A stretch of DNA of 48,821 bases from positions 1 through 48,821 of the forward strand of contig JAQGJH010000020.1 in assembly GCA_028290705.1 (NCBI GenBank). Direction: 5' to 3'. The position numbers were made by a program, and so were the translations under genes. This document shows, one piece after another, positions 35,214-42,971 of the stretch (positions are counted from its first letter, which is position 1; every line of letters begins with the position of its first letter). The notes below the pieces were generated by a model. The model was not told the DNA's origin. It saw nothing but the letters and a program-made list of their open reading frames with translations, and made no database searches. This DNA is from Hyphomicrobiales bacterium. Its GTDB lineage: Bacteria; Pseudomonadota; Alphaproteobacteria; Rhizobiales; Beijerinckiaceae.

Positions 35214-36229
35214 GAGGCAGGTTGCTCGCCGCATTCGCGGTGCTGTGTTTGACGACGACCGCGAAAGCCGATGCCGTCTCGGATTTCTACACCGGCAAGC
35301 GCCTTACCCTGATCACCTCGGCGTCGGTCGGGGGCGGCTACGATCAATATGCGCGGCTGCTGGCGCGCCACATGCCACGCTTCATTCCGGGCAATCCCGT
35401 GATCACGGTGCAGAACATGCCCGGCGCGGAAGGCATCAAGGCTGCCAACCACCTCTACAACATCGCCGCCAAGGACGGCACGGTGCTGGGGGGCCTGCAA
35501 CGCAACACCGGGCTGGCGCATTTCTACGCCCCGGAAACCACCAGCGCGCAATTCGACGCTCGAAAGTTCACCTGGCTGGGTTCGCCGCAGCAGGAGATCG
35601 GGCTGCTCATCGTCCGCACGTCCTCGGGCGTGAAGAGCTCCGAGGATCTCAAGACGAAGGAGATCACCACCAGCTCCACGTCGCGCAATTCGCCAAGCTC
35701 GATCTATCCACGCCTGCTCAACGCCATCTACGGCTCGAAACTGAAGGTGATCGAGGGGTATGACGGTTCGCAATCGGCGCTGCTCGCCATCGAGCGCGGA
35801 GAGGTGGACGCGCATATTTCCGGTGGATCCTCGGCCGCTTTTCGCGCCCGATTCCAACCATGGGAAAAGAGCGGAATGGCCCGCGTGGTGCTGCAACTCG
35901 GCATGGAGCGCGACCCGGAATACAAGGATGTTCCGACCGCGCTGGAAATCGCGCCGACGCCCGCCGACCGCCGCATTTTCGAAATGGCTTTCGTCGAACA
36001 GGTGATGGGCCGTCCCTTCGTCCTGCCGCCGGGTGTTCCGCAGGATCGCGTCATCGCACTGCGCAAGGCCTTCGACGCCACCATGACCGACAAGGAATTT
36101 CTGGATGAAGCGCGCAAGCAGGGCATGGAGATCGATCCGGTCAGCGGAGCGCGCATCAACGAATTGCTCGAACAGGTCTATTCAGCGCCCGCCGATGTGG
36201 CGAACCGCGTCCGCGCCCTCGTAAAATAG
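35210..36229 (+). CDS. Bug/TctC-type tripartite tricarboxylate receptor
   Basis: The 339-residue protein is a periplasmic receptor with a signal peptide (MRGRLLAAFAVLCLTTTAKA). It shows the TctC hallmarks DFYTGKRLTLITSASVGGGYD, LLARHMPRFIPGNPVITVQN, MPGAEGIKAANHLYN and the late block VPTALEIAP. Bug proteins bind carboxylates, including aromatic and aliphatic acids, usually through a loop of conserved waters. No TctA/TctB membrane genes are in the window, so it may work with remote permeases or signal ligand presence. It overlaps the CoA-transferase gene by 4 bp. Confidence 0.85.
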   Translation: MRGRLLAAFAVLCLTTTAKADAVSDFYTGKRLTLITSASVGGGYDQYARLLARHMPRFIPGNPVITVQNMPGAEGIKAANHLYNIAAKDGTVLGGLQRNTGLAHFYAPETTSAQFDARKFTWLGSPQQEIGLLIVRTSSGVKSSEDLKTKEITTSSTSRNSPSSIYPRLLNAIYGSKLKVIEGYDGSQSALLAIERGEVDAHISGGSSAAFRARFQPWEKSGMARVVLQLGMERDPEYKDVPTALEIAPTPADRRIFEMAFVEQVMGRPFVLPPGVPQDRVIALRKAFDATMTDKEFLDEARKQGMEIDPVSGARINELLEQVYSAPADVANRVRALVK

Positions 36230-36236
36230 GCTCGCC

Positions 36237-37442
36237 ATGAACATCGCATCTCCCGCGCCACTTATTCATCCCTCGCGCGAATTGCGCGACACATGCGCCA
36301 TCGTAGGCGCCGGCACCAGCCGTCTCGGGCGAGTCCCGGGGGTCTCGAGCCTGGATCTACTGGTCGAGGCGATCCGCAACGCGCTCGAAGACGCAGGGCT
36401 GCACGCGTCCGACGTCGATGGCGTGCTCTGCCGCGGCCCGGACGAATCCTATTCCCACCATCAACTCGTGGCGGAACGTCTCGGCATCAACGCCAGCTTC
36501 TCCACGACGCTCACCAATGGCGGCGCAAGCCAGATCATGTCGGTCGCACTTGCCGTCATGGCGATCCGCTTCGGTCTCGCCAAAACGATCGTCTGTGGGT
36601 TCGGCCGCGACACATGGTCGAGGACCCACGCCAACGAGGAGGCGCGCGTCCGCAACGAAACGCGGCCAGCAAGCCTTTTGCCGCGCGAGTTCGGACCGGA
36701 ATATGGATATTTCGGCGCGACCGCGGCCCACGGCCTCGGCGCGACGCGGCACATGCATCTTTACGGCACGACGCGCGACCATTTCGCCGAGATCGCGCTG
36801 GCGTTCCGCGAGCATGCACTGCGCAACCCCGCGGCGCAGATGAAGAAGCCCCTGTCGCTCGAGGATTATCACGCCGCGCGCCTCATCGTTGCGCCCTTCG
36901 GGATGTTCGATTGCAGCCTGCGCTCCGATGCGGCCGGCGCGGTCATCGTCACCAGCGCCGAGCGGGCGCGAGACCTGAAGCAGCCGCCGGTCCTCGTCAA
37001 AGGCTTCGGCACTCACAACAACACACGCGGCTGGTTCAACGACGACAATATGGTGGTGACGGCGGCGAAACAGAGCGGTGAGGCCGCCTATCGCATGGCT
37101 GGACTGGGCCCGGAGGATGTGGACACCGCGCAGATCTACGATTGCTTCACCTACATGGTGCTGACGCAACTCGAGGATTACGGCTTCTGCAAGAAGGGCG
37201 AAGGCGGCTCCTTCGTGGCCTCGGGCGCGCTGCGCCTCGGGGGCTCCCTGCCCTGCAACACCTCTGGCGGTCAACTCTCGGAAGCCCATGCCGAGGGCAT
37301 GCTGCAGATCGTCGAGGGCGTCCGCCAGTTGCGCCACACCTATCCAACGAACCGCCAAGTGAAGGACGCCAACGTGGCCCTCGTGTCTGGCCATGGCGGC
37401 AACCAGGTCTGCCACTCCACTCTCATTCTCGGACGCGCATGA
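36237..37442 (+). CDS. thiolase-like protein lacking the nucleophilic cysteine
   Basis: The 401-residue protein is in the thiolase superfamily (SCP2-type lipid-transfer/acetyltransferase-like group). It begins with DTCAIVGAGTSRLGRVPG and has the usual layout, but the active-site region reads TTLTNGGASQIMS where a biosynthetic or degradative thiolase has a Cys, and the C-terminal block is SGHGGNQVCHSTLIL. The catalytic cysteine is therefore absent. Such proteins, with a DUF35 partner, act as retro-aldolases on steroid side-chain acyl-CoAs (Ltp2-like) or as acyl-CoA binding platforms. The next gene is exactly such a DUF35 protein, overlapping by 4 bp. Confidence 0.88.
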   Translation: MNIASPAPLIHPSRELRDTCAIVGAGTSRLGRVPGVSSLDLLVEAIRNALEDAGLHASDVDGVLCRGPDESYSHHQLVAERLGINASFSTTLTNGGASQIMSVALAVMAIRFGLAKTIVCGFGRDTWSRTHANEEARVRNETRPASLLPREFGPEYGYFGATAAHGLGATRHMHLYGTTRDHFAEIALAFREHALRNPAAQMKKPLSLEDYHAARLIVAPFGMFDCSLRSDAAGAVIVTSAERARDLKQPPVLVKGFGTHNNTRGWFNDDNMVVTAAKQSGEAAYRMAGLGPEDVDTAQIYDCFTYMVLTQLEDYGFCKKGEGGSFVASGALRLGGSLPCNTSGGQLSEAHAEGMLQIVEGVRQLRHTYPTNRQVKDANVALVSGHGGNQVCHSTLILGRA

Positions 37443-37855
37443 TGACGGACACACGCCCCAAGCCCAAACCGCGCCCGGCGCCCGAGTCCCTGCCGTACTG
37501 GCAGGCGGCACGGGAGCATCGTCTGACCCTGCCACGCTGCTTGTCGTGCGAACGCTTCTGGTTTCCGCCCTCGCGCACGTGCCCTCACTGCCTGTCGCCG
37601 GAGCTCGAATTCCAGGACGTGTCGGGCCGCGGCAAGGTCTATAGCTTCGTCACTTTCCACCGGGTCTACCACCCGGCGTTCGAACACGAGGTGCCCTACG
37701 TGGTCGCGCTCGTCGAACTCGAGGAAGGGCCGCGACTCCTCACCAACATTCTGGATATCCCGCCGCAGGACGTAAGATGCGACATGCCCGTCGAAGTCGT
37801 GTTCGACGATCTCGACGCGGAGTTCAGCATTCCGAAATTCAGACCGAGCACCTGA
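37439..37855 (+). CDS. DUF35 OB-fold/zinc-ribbon protein, partner of the thiolase-like protein
   Basis: The 138-residue protein has an N-terminal rubredoxin-like zinc ribbon with four cysteines (CLSCERFWFPPSRTCPHC, about residues 34-51) and a C-terminal OB fold (about 60-135, GKVYSFVTFHRVYHPAF). It is the classic DUF35 partner of thiolase-like proteins; together they form the active complex. ATG 37439 overlaps the thiolase stop TGA by 4 bp. Its own stop directly abuts that of the convergent acyltransferase gene. Confidence 0.9.
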   Translation: MMTDTRPKPKPRPAPESLPYWQAAREHRLTLPRCLSCERFWFPPSRTCPHCLSPELEFQDVSGRGKVYSFVTFHRVYHPAFEHEVPYVVALVELEEGPRLLTNILDIPPQDVRCDMPVEVVFDDLDAEFSIPKFRPST

Positions 37856-38602
37856 TCAGGCGGCGTTTCGAGCCACCTTCAGGGGCCGCTCGATGCGCCC
37901 GATGCGATCGAGTTCCGCCTGAATGGCCTGCTCGGCTGACTTCATGGCCGCCTGTGCCGGCATTCCGGCCGGAATGGCAGGCAAGTACGAGACCGTCATC
38001 GTGCCGGCCCGGCGGTTCTGCTTGCCGAGGCCCCAGAATTCTCCGGAATTGACCGCAACCGGCAGTACCGGACAATCGAGCTTCGCATAAAGCAATTCGA
38101 CGCCGCGCTTGAACTCGACCGGAGCGCCCGGCTCGGACCGCGTCCCTTCGGGAAATATCAGCACCGGTCGCCCGTTGTTCAGTGCGCGCGATCCTTCGTC
38201 GATCATTTTCCGAATGGCTTTGGAGCCGCTTTCCCTGTCGATCAGGATCATCGGCGAATGGCGCAGGAACCAGCCGAAGATCGGCACGCCGAGCAGTTCC
38301 TGCTTCGTCACGATCGCGACGTCCTTGAACAGCACCAGCGACGCAATGGTCTCGAAGGTCGATTGATGATTGGCGACAACGAGATAGCGGCCCTCGGGCA
38401 CATTCTCACGGCCGCGCTCGGCGTAACCGAGGCCGACGATCCACCTGAGTGAAAGGATCACGCCCCGCGCCCAGACCCGGCTGCTCGCCCGCACCATGCG
38501 TTCGGGCGACCCCATCATCCAGATCGTCAGGAGGACGGGCGAAAACGCGGCGGTCCACGCGGCGAAGGCGGCCGTAAAAGCGAGAGATCGCAAGCGCTGC
38601 AT
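37856..38602 (-). CDS. 1-acyl-sn-glycerol-3-phosphate acyltransferase (PlsC-like)
   Basis: The 248-residue protein has a short N-terminal membrane segment, then VVANHQSTFET, the catalytic N-H-x4-[DE] motif with Glu in place of the usual Asp, and VLIFPEGTRSEPGAPVEFKRG, the phosphate-binding and acyl-acceptor region. LPVAVNSGEFWG is the fourth PlsC block. It converts lysophosphatidate to phosphatidate in membrane lipid synthesis. The start is ATG 38602. It is likely monocistronic. Confidence 0.9.
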   Translation of the reverse strand: MQRLRSLAFTAAFAAWTAAFSPVLLTIWMMGSPERMVRASSRVWARGVILSLRWIVGLGYAERGRENVPEGRYLVVANHQSTFETIASLVLFKDVAIVTKQELLGVPIFGWFLRHSPMILIDRESGSKAIRKMIDEGSRALNNGRPVLIFPEGTRSEPGAPVEFKRGVELLYAKLDCPVLPVAVNSGEFWGLGKQNRRAGTMTVSYLPAIPAGMPAQAAMKSAEQAIQAELDRIGRIERPLKVARNAA

Positions 38603-39051
38603 GGGTCAGGGGTCCGGAAAGGCTTCGGGATCGTCAATGGCCCGGGATGAGTCCCGAGGCATTTGATTCGGAAGGATCGTTGGAAGATGAGGCTCCGTCG
38701 ACGGAGCCGCAAGGCCCGCTACCGACACTTCGGCCAATCGCCTGTGACTGGTCAAACGATCGGCGCCGGTGAAAGCTGCCGTGGTCAGGGCCACCCGAAG
38801 GTGATACAACGCAACAAAGGCGCCTGCGCGGCGAAATCCTGACTCGACGTGATTTACGGTCCGCCGCCCAGTCGGTCGACTTTCTCGCTTCCGGCATCAT
38901 CAGGTATCGCTCGTCGATCCTTCCCGAACGGGAGGGATGAACGCGGCGCCCTTGCGGTATGGCGAGACGCCTTCTGGCTGCCACCGTAGCATCGAACGTG
39001 CTCGACCCGCCGAACGCGCACGTCAATTCAGGCAAAGGGATAGAGGTTACT
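38603..39051. other. 449-bp intergenic region
   Basis: This divergent gap lies between the PlsC-like gene and the DUF6481 gene. It contains an 18-bp perfect palindrome (38691-38708). I see no good gene: long open frames in the opposite direction are overlaid on the DUF6481 gene and do not give known proteins. No RNA gene was recognised. Confidence 0.4.
38691..38708. promoter_or_regulatory. 18-bp perfect palindrome
   Basis: GGCTCCGTCGACGGAGCC is identical to its own reverse complement. It is 89 bp before the PlsC-like start codon and 344 bp before the DUF6481 start. An operator for a dimeric regulator or a cruciform are options. Confidence 0.35.
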
Positions 39052-39291
39052 ATGAAAGACAAGGGTTTCGGCGAGCGGCTCAGCGCATCGCGTGACGCGA
39101 AAAAGGCGATGGCCGCGAAATTCCTGCAGCGGCCAGCGCCTGACGACGCCGCCATGCTGGAACGCCAGGCCGCCCGCGCAGCCGTCGCCGAGGCACGGGA
39201 AAAGCGCAACGTCCAGAAGGAAGAAGCTCGCCGCGAGGCCGAGAAGGTGAAGGCCGAAGAAGCGGTCAAGGCCGCTGCCCTCGCCGAGTAA
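39052..39291 (+). CDS. DUF6481 family protein, cut short by an in-frame stop
   Basis: The ORF starts MKDKGFGERLSASRDAKKAM behind GAGG and reads a charged, Ala/Glu/Lys-rich helical protein for 79 residues, ending at TAA 39289-39291. The reading frame then continues without change for 38 more codons to a second stop, giving the family's typical tail AARDARYAARKARK. A normal member has about 117 residues. The context is GAG TAA GAG, which a single change (G to T) of GAA would produce. It may be a fresh pseudogene, a readthrough gene, or a sequencing error. Confidence 0.75.
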   Translation: MKDKGFGERLSASRDAKKAMAAKFLQRPAPDDAAMLERQAARAAVAEAREKRNVQKEEARREAEKVKAEEAVKAAALAE

Positions 39292-39408
39292 GAGGCCAAG
39301 CTCGCCAAGCTCGCCGAAGCCGAACAGCAGGCCGAGAAAGAGCGCGCCGAACTTGAGAAAAAGGCTGCGCGTGACGCACGCTACGCCGCCCGCAAGGCGC
39401 GCAAGTAA
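39292..39408 (+). pseudogene. C-terminal remnant of the DUF6481 gene
   Basis: The bases after the in-frame TAA keep the same frame with strong codon bias and end in AARDARYAARKARK and TAA at 39406-39408, matching the conserved DUF6481 C-terminus. Nothing else in this stretch is out of place. It is translated only if the stop is read through. Confidence 0.7.
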
Positions 39409-39438
39409 GACATCTGCCACACGACCCAGGGAGCCGGG

Positions 39439-39633
39439 ATGACCCACAAATTCAAATGCAGTGACATGGTGCTCTTGAACCAGTTGGGCTTCTCGAGCTC
39501 CAAGCCGAGCGCCGCGACGGTTTATGAAATTGTCCGGCTCATGCCGGCCGATCAGAGCGGCGAAGTCTCTTATCGCATCAAGGCCGGCACCAGCGAGCGT
39601 GCGGTGCGCGAAAGCGAACTCCGCAGTCCCTGA
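39439..39633 (+). CDS. small conserved Rhizobiales protein of unknown function
   Basis: The 64-residue protein contains VYEIVRLMPADQSGEVSYRIK and a closing TSERAVRESEL. Short proteins like this appear after DUF6481 genes in related genomes, and here it starts 30 bp after the DUF6481 remnant. It has no signal peptide or membrane segment. A possible RNA-binding or KOW-like beta fold is only a guess. Its stop lies 3 bp from that of the convergent hydrolase gene. Confidence 0.7.
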   Translation: MTHKFKCSDMVLLNQLGFSSSKPSAATVYEIVRLMPADQSGEVSYRIKAGTSERAVRESELRSP

Positions 39634-39636
39634 TCG

Positions 39637-40896
39637 TCAGCGGCGAACCGGAATCGCCGCTGCCGCCGCCGCACTCGAAACCGTCCCGCCCAATTGCCCG
39701 CCGAGATCCTGGAACTGGTCGGCGAGACCTTCGCGCGTGCGGGGATCGACGATCGCCACCGGAGCCGAGATCGCAATGCTGGCCGCGCGCCCGACCGTGC
39801 TGGCGGCGCCCGTGGCCACGAAGCCGATCGTTTCGCCGATGCCAGCCTTCGAATCGCTCAAGGTCTGGCCTGCCGCGAGCCGTCCGCCGATCATCTGCAC
39901 GACCTGCGGATTGGACGCGAATTTGGCGTGATTGAGCGAGTCTACCGAAGTGGTCGTCGTCAGATCGACGACCTGAACGCGCTCTTTCTCGAGTTGCGAC
40001 CGGAACGGCTCGGCACGCGGATCGATCGCGCCGAGCCGCGGCGTGTTGCCCCAGACCCGGCTGGAAAACGCCAGCGCACGGTCGTCCTGCGAGACGAACA
40101 GCACGAAGGGCGGCCGCTGCTCGCCGATCGTGGCGATCTGCCGCCTGAACACATCCACGTCCACGTCGGGTGCGGCCAGCATCACGCTCTTGATCTTCGG
40201 GGCGATGCGACCGTTCCGGATCGACATCTGCCGCAAGGCCTCCAGCGTCACCCAGTTTCCCATCGAATGGGCCAGGATGGAGATTTCGCCGACCGCCGGA
40301 TCCTTGGCGAGAGTTTGCAGAATGGCTTCCAGCGCATCGCGCGAATAATTGGTGCTTTCGCGATCGTAGGTATAGGCCAGAAGCCTGCCGCGCGAGGGCC
40401 ATGTGAACAACAAAGGCAGGGCCGGCGCGCGCGAGTCGTGAACGATCTGCGAGAAGCGATAGACCGATTCCTCGAAGCGCGTGTTGTAGCCGTGCACGAA
40501 CAGCAACACGTTGCGGTGTTTGGTGCGCTTCAGGCGCGCATGGAAGCGCGCGAGGGCTTCCTTCTGGTCGATCCGATCGGCGCGCAGCGTCGCAAACTCG
40601 CGGGCGGGATCGGCGACAACCTTGGCGGGCCATTGGACTTCGCCGATTTGTCGGACCTGATCGGGCGGGATCGACACGCTGATATCTGCGAATCGCAAGC
40701 CGACGCCACGCTCGCCGGTAAACATCTGTCCTCGCGTCGCACCCTCGTCGCTGCGCGTCGTCGCAACCAGCAGATCGACGCGGGACGTTCCCGGTGTCTC
40801 ATACCCGACGGGCGTGAGAACTCCCTCGGGACGTCCGGCGCAACCCGTCAGGGCGAGCGCAGCGAAACAGGCCATGGCAAGACGAAGACGCGTCAC
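39637..40896 (-). CDS. lipoprotein alpha/beta hydrolase (DUF900/COG4782 type)
   Basis: The 419-residue protein starts with a GTG at 40896 behind GGAGG (6 bases) and has a lipoprotein signal, FAALALTGC, so it is anchored by the Cys. The hydrolase fold has NVLLFVHGYNTRFEESVYRF (oxyanion strand) and SILAHSMGNWVTLEALRQ with the nucleophile Ser in AHSMG. Later blocks hold AAPDVDVDVF and the probable catalytic His in DSLNHAKF. Substrate unknown; it is probably a periplasmic esterase. The C-terminal 60 residues are Ala/Gly rich and may be flexible. Confidence 0.85.
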   Translation of the reverse strand: MTRLRLAMACFAALALTGCAGRPEGVLTPVGYETPGTSRVDLLVATTRSDEGATRGQMFTGERGVGLRFADISVSIPPDQVRQIGEVQWPAKVVADPAREFATLRADRIDQKEALARFHARLKRTKHRNVLLFVHGYNTRFEESVYRFSQIVHDSRAPALPLLFTWPSRGRLLAYTYDRESTNYSRDALEAILQTLAKDPAVGEISILAHSMGNWVTLEALRQMSIRNGRIAPKIKSVMLAAPDVDVDVFRRQIATIGEQRPPFVLFVSQDDRALAFSSRVWGNTPRLGAIDPRAEPFRSQLEKERVQVVDLTTTTSVDSLNHAKFASNPQVVQMIGGRLAAGQTLSDSKAGIGETIGFVATGAASTVGRAASIAISAPVAIVDPRTREGLADQFQDLGGQLGGTVSSAAAAAAIPVRR

Positions 40897-40994
40897 GAAA
40901 CCTCCGGCGTATGTCCTCGTACTTACAGGCAAAACGCAGAGCCAGCCAGAACATGAATTAGTTTTGATGTGCCTGCCGGCAGTGCGTCCGGACA

Positions 40995-41030
40995 TGAAAA
41001 AGCCCCGCGTCCGTGAAGGACGCGAGGCTT
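40995..41030 (-). terminator. intrinsic terminator downstream of cspA
   Basis: Read on the minus strand, AAGCCTCGCGTCC and GGACGCGGGGCTT pair with a TTCAC loop and are followed by TTTTC. It lies about 140 bases past the cspA stop, so the cspA transcript has a long 3' tail. Confidence 0.75.
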
Positions 41031-41171
41031 CGAAGCCGCGGAGGGCCTCATTCAGAGTTTGTTCCGCACCCTACCCCGGTCGCCAGTACATCCGTGGTCA
41101 ACCTCGAGCAAGATGCGGATCGCGGCAGCTACAAGGGGCCCTGTTGGGACGCCCGAGCCGCCGCAAAGAGA

Positions 41172-41384
41172 TCAATCGACCGCCTTGAGGTGGTCAGCAG
41201 ACATCTTGCCGCTCTTGCGATCGGAGACGAGTTCGTACTCGACCTTCTGGCCTTCACGCAGGTCGCTCATGCCCGAACGCTCGACGGCGCTGATATGAAC
41301 GAAGGCGTCGCTTCCGCCGCCATCCGGAGCGATGAAGCCAAAACCTTTTTCAGCGTTGAACCACTTAACAGTTCCCTTAGCCAT
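41172..41384 (-). CDS. cspA: cold-shock protein CspA family
   Basis: The 70-residue single-domain protein has [20 protein letters not shown] with RNP1 (KGFGFI) and [13 protein letters not shown] with RNP2. It binds single-stranded RNA and can act as an RNA chaperone and antiterminator. ATG 41384 has an AAGGAAG site. A promoter-like pair at 41530-41558 would give a leader of about 140 bases, as is usual for cold-shock genes, and a terminator lies downstream. Confidence 0.96.
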   Translation of the reverse strand: MAKGTVKWFNAEKGFGFIAPDGGGSDAFVHISAVERSGMSDLREGQKVEYELVSDRKSGKMSADHLKAVD

Positions 41385-41738
41385 GGAAACTTCCTTTTCT
41401 AAGACATAGATATTGCGTACCCGCGCAAAGGCGGGCCGTCGAACTTGCTTTTTCGGGAGAGAAGAGTTTGACCTTGGCGCGAATTTCTTCAGCGCGAGAC
41501 AAGTCATCTGGCCGTCCATCGACTTGACTAATATGGTCCACATCACTTCGAAACACAAGAGCAATGAGGGATTTTCTTGACATGGCAAAAATGCGGCACG
41601 GTTTTTACATGGAGCCCCTAGGGTTTTCGATGGATAAAATCTTTTGGAATCCTGTGTACATCGGCTTCTGAGACCAGCGCGTGGCGCTTCGGTCATGGTA
41701 CAAGGAGTGAACGTTCCCCTTTTGATCCAAGATTTTTG
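41385..41738. other. divergent region between cspA and the YhaO-like gene
   Basis: The 354 bases are lower in GC than the coding DNA around them. On the minus strand they hold a cspA promoter candidate and its long leader, including a small stem CCCGC-N6-GCGGG near 41420-41434. No separate gene is convincing, although a 68-codon frame on the minus strand crosses the leader. Confidence 0.45.
41530..41558 (-). promoter_or_regulatory. cspA promoter
   Basis: On the minus strand TTGTGT (41553-41558) and CATATT (41530-41535) are 17 bp apart. Four bases of the -10 box match the consensus. A start near 41523 gives a leader of about 140 bases for cspA, the usual place for cold-dependent RNA structure. 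Confidence 0.45.
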
Positions 41739-42968
41739 ATGGCTTTCACCTTTATCCACGCCGCCGATCTTCATCTCGGAAGCCCATTGACTGGCCTCGC
41801 CATGAAGGACGAGGCCGTCGCAAAGGCCTTCTCGCATGCGAGCCGCGATGCCTTTTCGGACCTTGTCGCCTGCGCCCTTTCGGAAAAAGTGGCGTTCCTC
41901 CTGATCGCCGGCGACGTTTACGACGGAGACTGGAAGGACACGTCCATAGGGCTGTTCTTCAACCGGGAAGTGGCCAAGCTGGACCGAGCCGGAATCCCGG
42001 TGTTTTTCATCCGCGGAAACCACGACGCCGAGAGCGAGATCTCCCGGGCCGTCGCTCTGCCGGACGGGATCCGTGAGTTTTCATCACGAAGAGCGGAAAC
42101 GAAGAAGCTGCCCGAGCTGAAAGTCGCGATTCACGGGCGAAGCTTCGCCGATCGTGTCGCCCAGGAGAATTACGCTCTCGCCTACCCGTCCGCCGAGCCT
42201 GGATGGTTCAACATCGGGATGCTGCACACCTCGCTCGAAGGCAATGCGGCGCACGCGACTTACGCGCCCTGCTCCCGCCAGGACCTGATCGGGCGCGGCT
42301 ATGACTATTGGGCGCTCGGCCACATTCACGAGCAGCAGGTCCTCCACGAGAACCCATGGATCGTTTATTCGGGCAATCTGCAGGGACGCAGCGTCCGGGA
42401 ATGCGGCCCCAAGGGTGCATTGCTGGTGACTGTCGACGACGGCCGGGTGGCCGGCCTGCGCCCCCTCGTTCTCGACAAGGCGCGCTGGCTGCACGAGACG
42501 ATCGACGTCTCCCAGTTCGCCGATGAGCATGCGATCTTCGAGGCCGTGCAAAAGGCCGTTGCGCCGCCGCTCGCCGCCGCCGACGGGCGGCTGACTGCGG
42601 TGCGCATCACGCTCGTGGGCGAAACGCCGCTGCATGGCGCGCTGAAATCACGCGCGACGGCCCTGCGCGACGACGTCCAGGCACGACTTCACCATCTGAG
42701 CGAGGACGCCTGGCTGGAAAGTCTGAAAGTCGCCACGCAAGCTCCCCGTACATCGTGCACCAGCGCTGGCGGCATGGACCCGGAAGCCTTGCTCGCCGGG
42801 CTGGAGCACGATCCCTTGCTCCGAAAGGAGGCCGAAGAAACTCTCGCGCGTGTTCTGGCGAAATTGCCGGCAGGCCTCGACGTGTCGAGCCTGGACGACC
42901 TCGGCGAGATCATGTCGGACGCGCGCGCCCTCGCGACCGCCCGCGCGCTTGAACGGGCGGGAAACTGA
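41739..42968 (+). CDS. SbcD/YhaO-like DNA repair metallophosphoesterase
   Basis: The 409-residue protein has the full calcineurin-type nuclease motif set: AADLHLGSP (motif I), AGDVYDGDW (II), [10 protein letters not shown] (III), MLHTSLEG (IV) and LGHIHEQQ (V). It belongs to the Mre11/SbcD superfamily, YhaO type, and would cut DNA ends or hairpins with its ATPase partner. ATG 41739 was taken over a TTG one codon upstream. The large ATPase gene follows after only 3 bp, forming a two-gene operon. Confidence 0.93.
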   Translation: MAFTFIHAADLHLGSPLTGLAMKDEAVAKAFSHASRDAFSDLVACALSEKVAFLLIAGDVYDGDWKDTSIGLFFNREVAKLDRAGIPVFFIRGNHDAESEISRAVALPDGIREFSSRRAETKKLPELKVAIHGRSFADRVAQENYALAYPSAEPGWFNIGMLHTSLEGNAAHATYAPCSRQDLIGRGYDYWALGHIHEQQVLHENPWIVYSGNLQGRSVRECGPKGALLVTVDDGRVAGLRPLVLDKARWLHETIDVSQFADEHAIFEAVQKAVAPPLAAADGRLTAVRITLVGETPLHGALKSRATALRDDVQARLHHLSEDAWLESLKVATQAPRTSCTSAGGMDPEALLAGLEHDPLLRKEAEETLARVLAKLPAGLDVSSLDDLGEIMSDARALATARALERAGN

Positions 42969-42971
42969 ACC

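Noticed and set aside
38634-39308. A 224-codon open frame on the minus strand over the DUF6481 gene
   Set aside because: Its Ala/Ser/Arg-rich product mirrors the helical DUF6481 gene; the plus-strand gene has a ribosome-binding site and family motifs.
41377-41583. A 68-codon minus-strand frame crossing the cspA start
   Set aside because: It overlaps the likely 5' leader of cspA, and the encoded peptide is not family-like.
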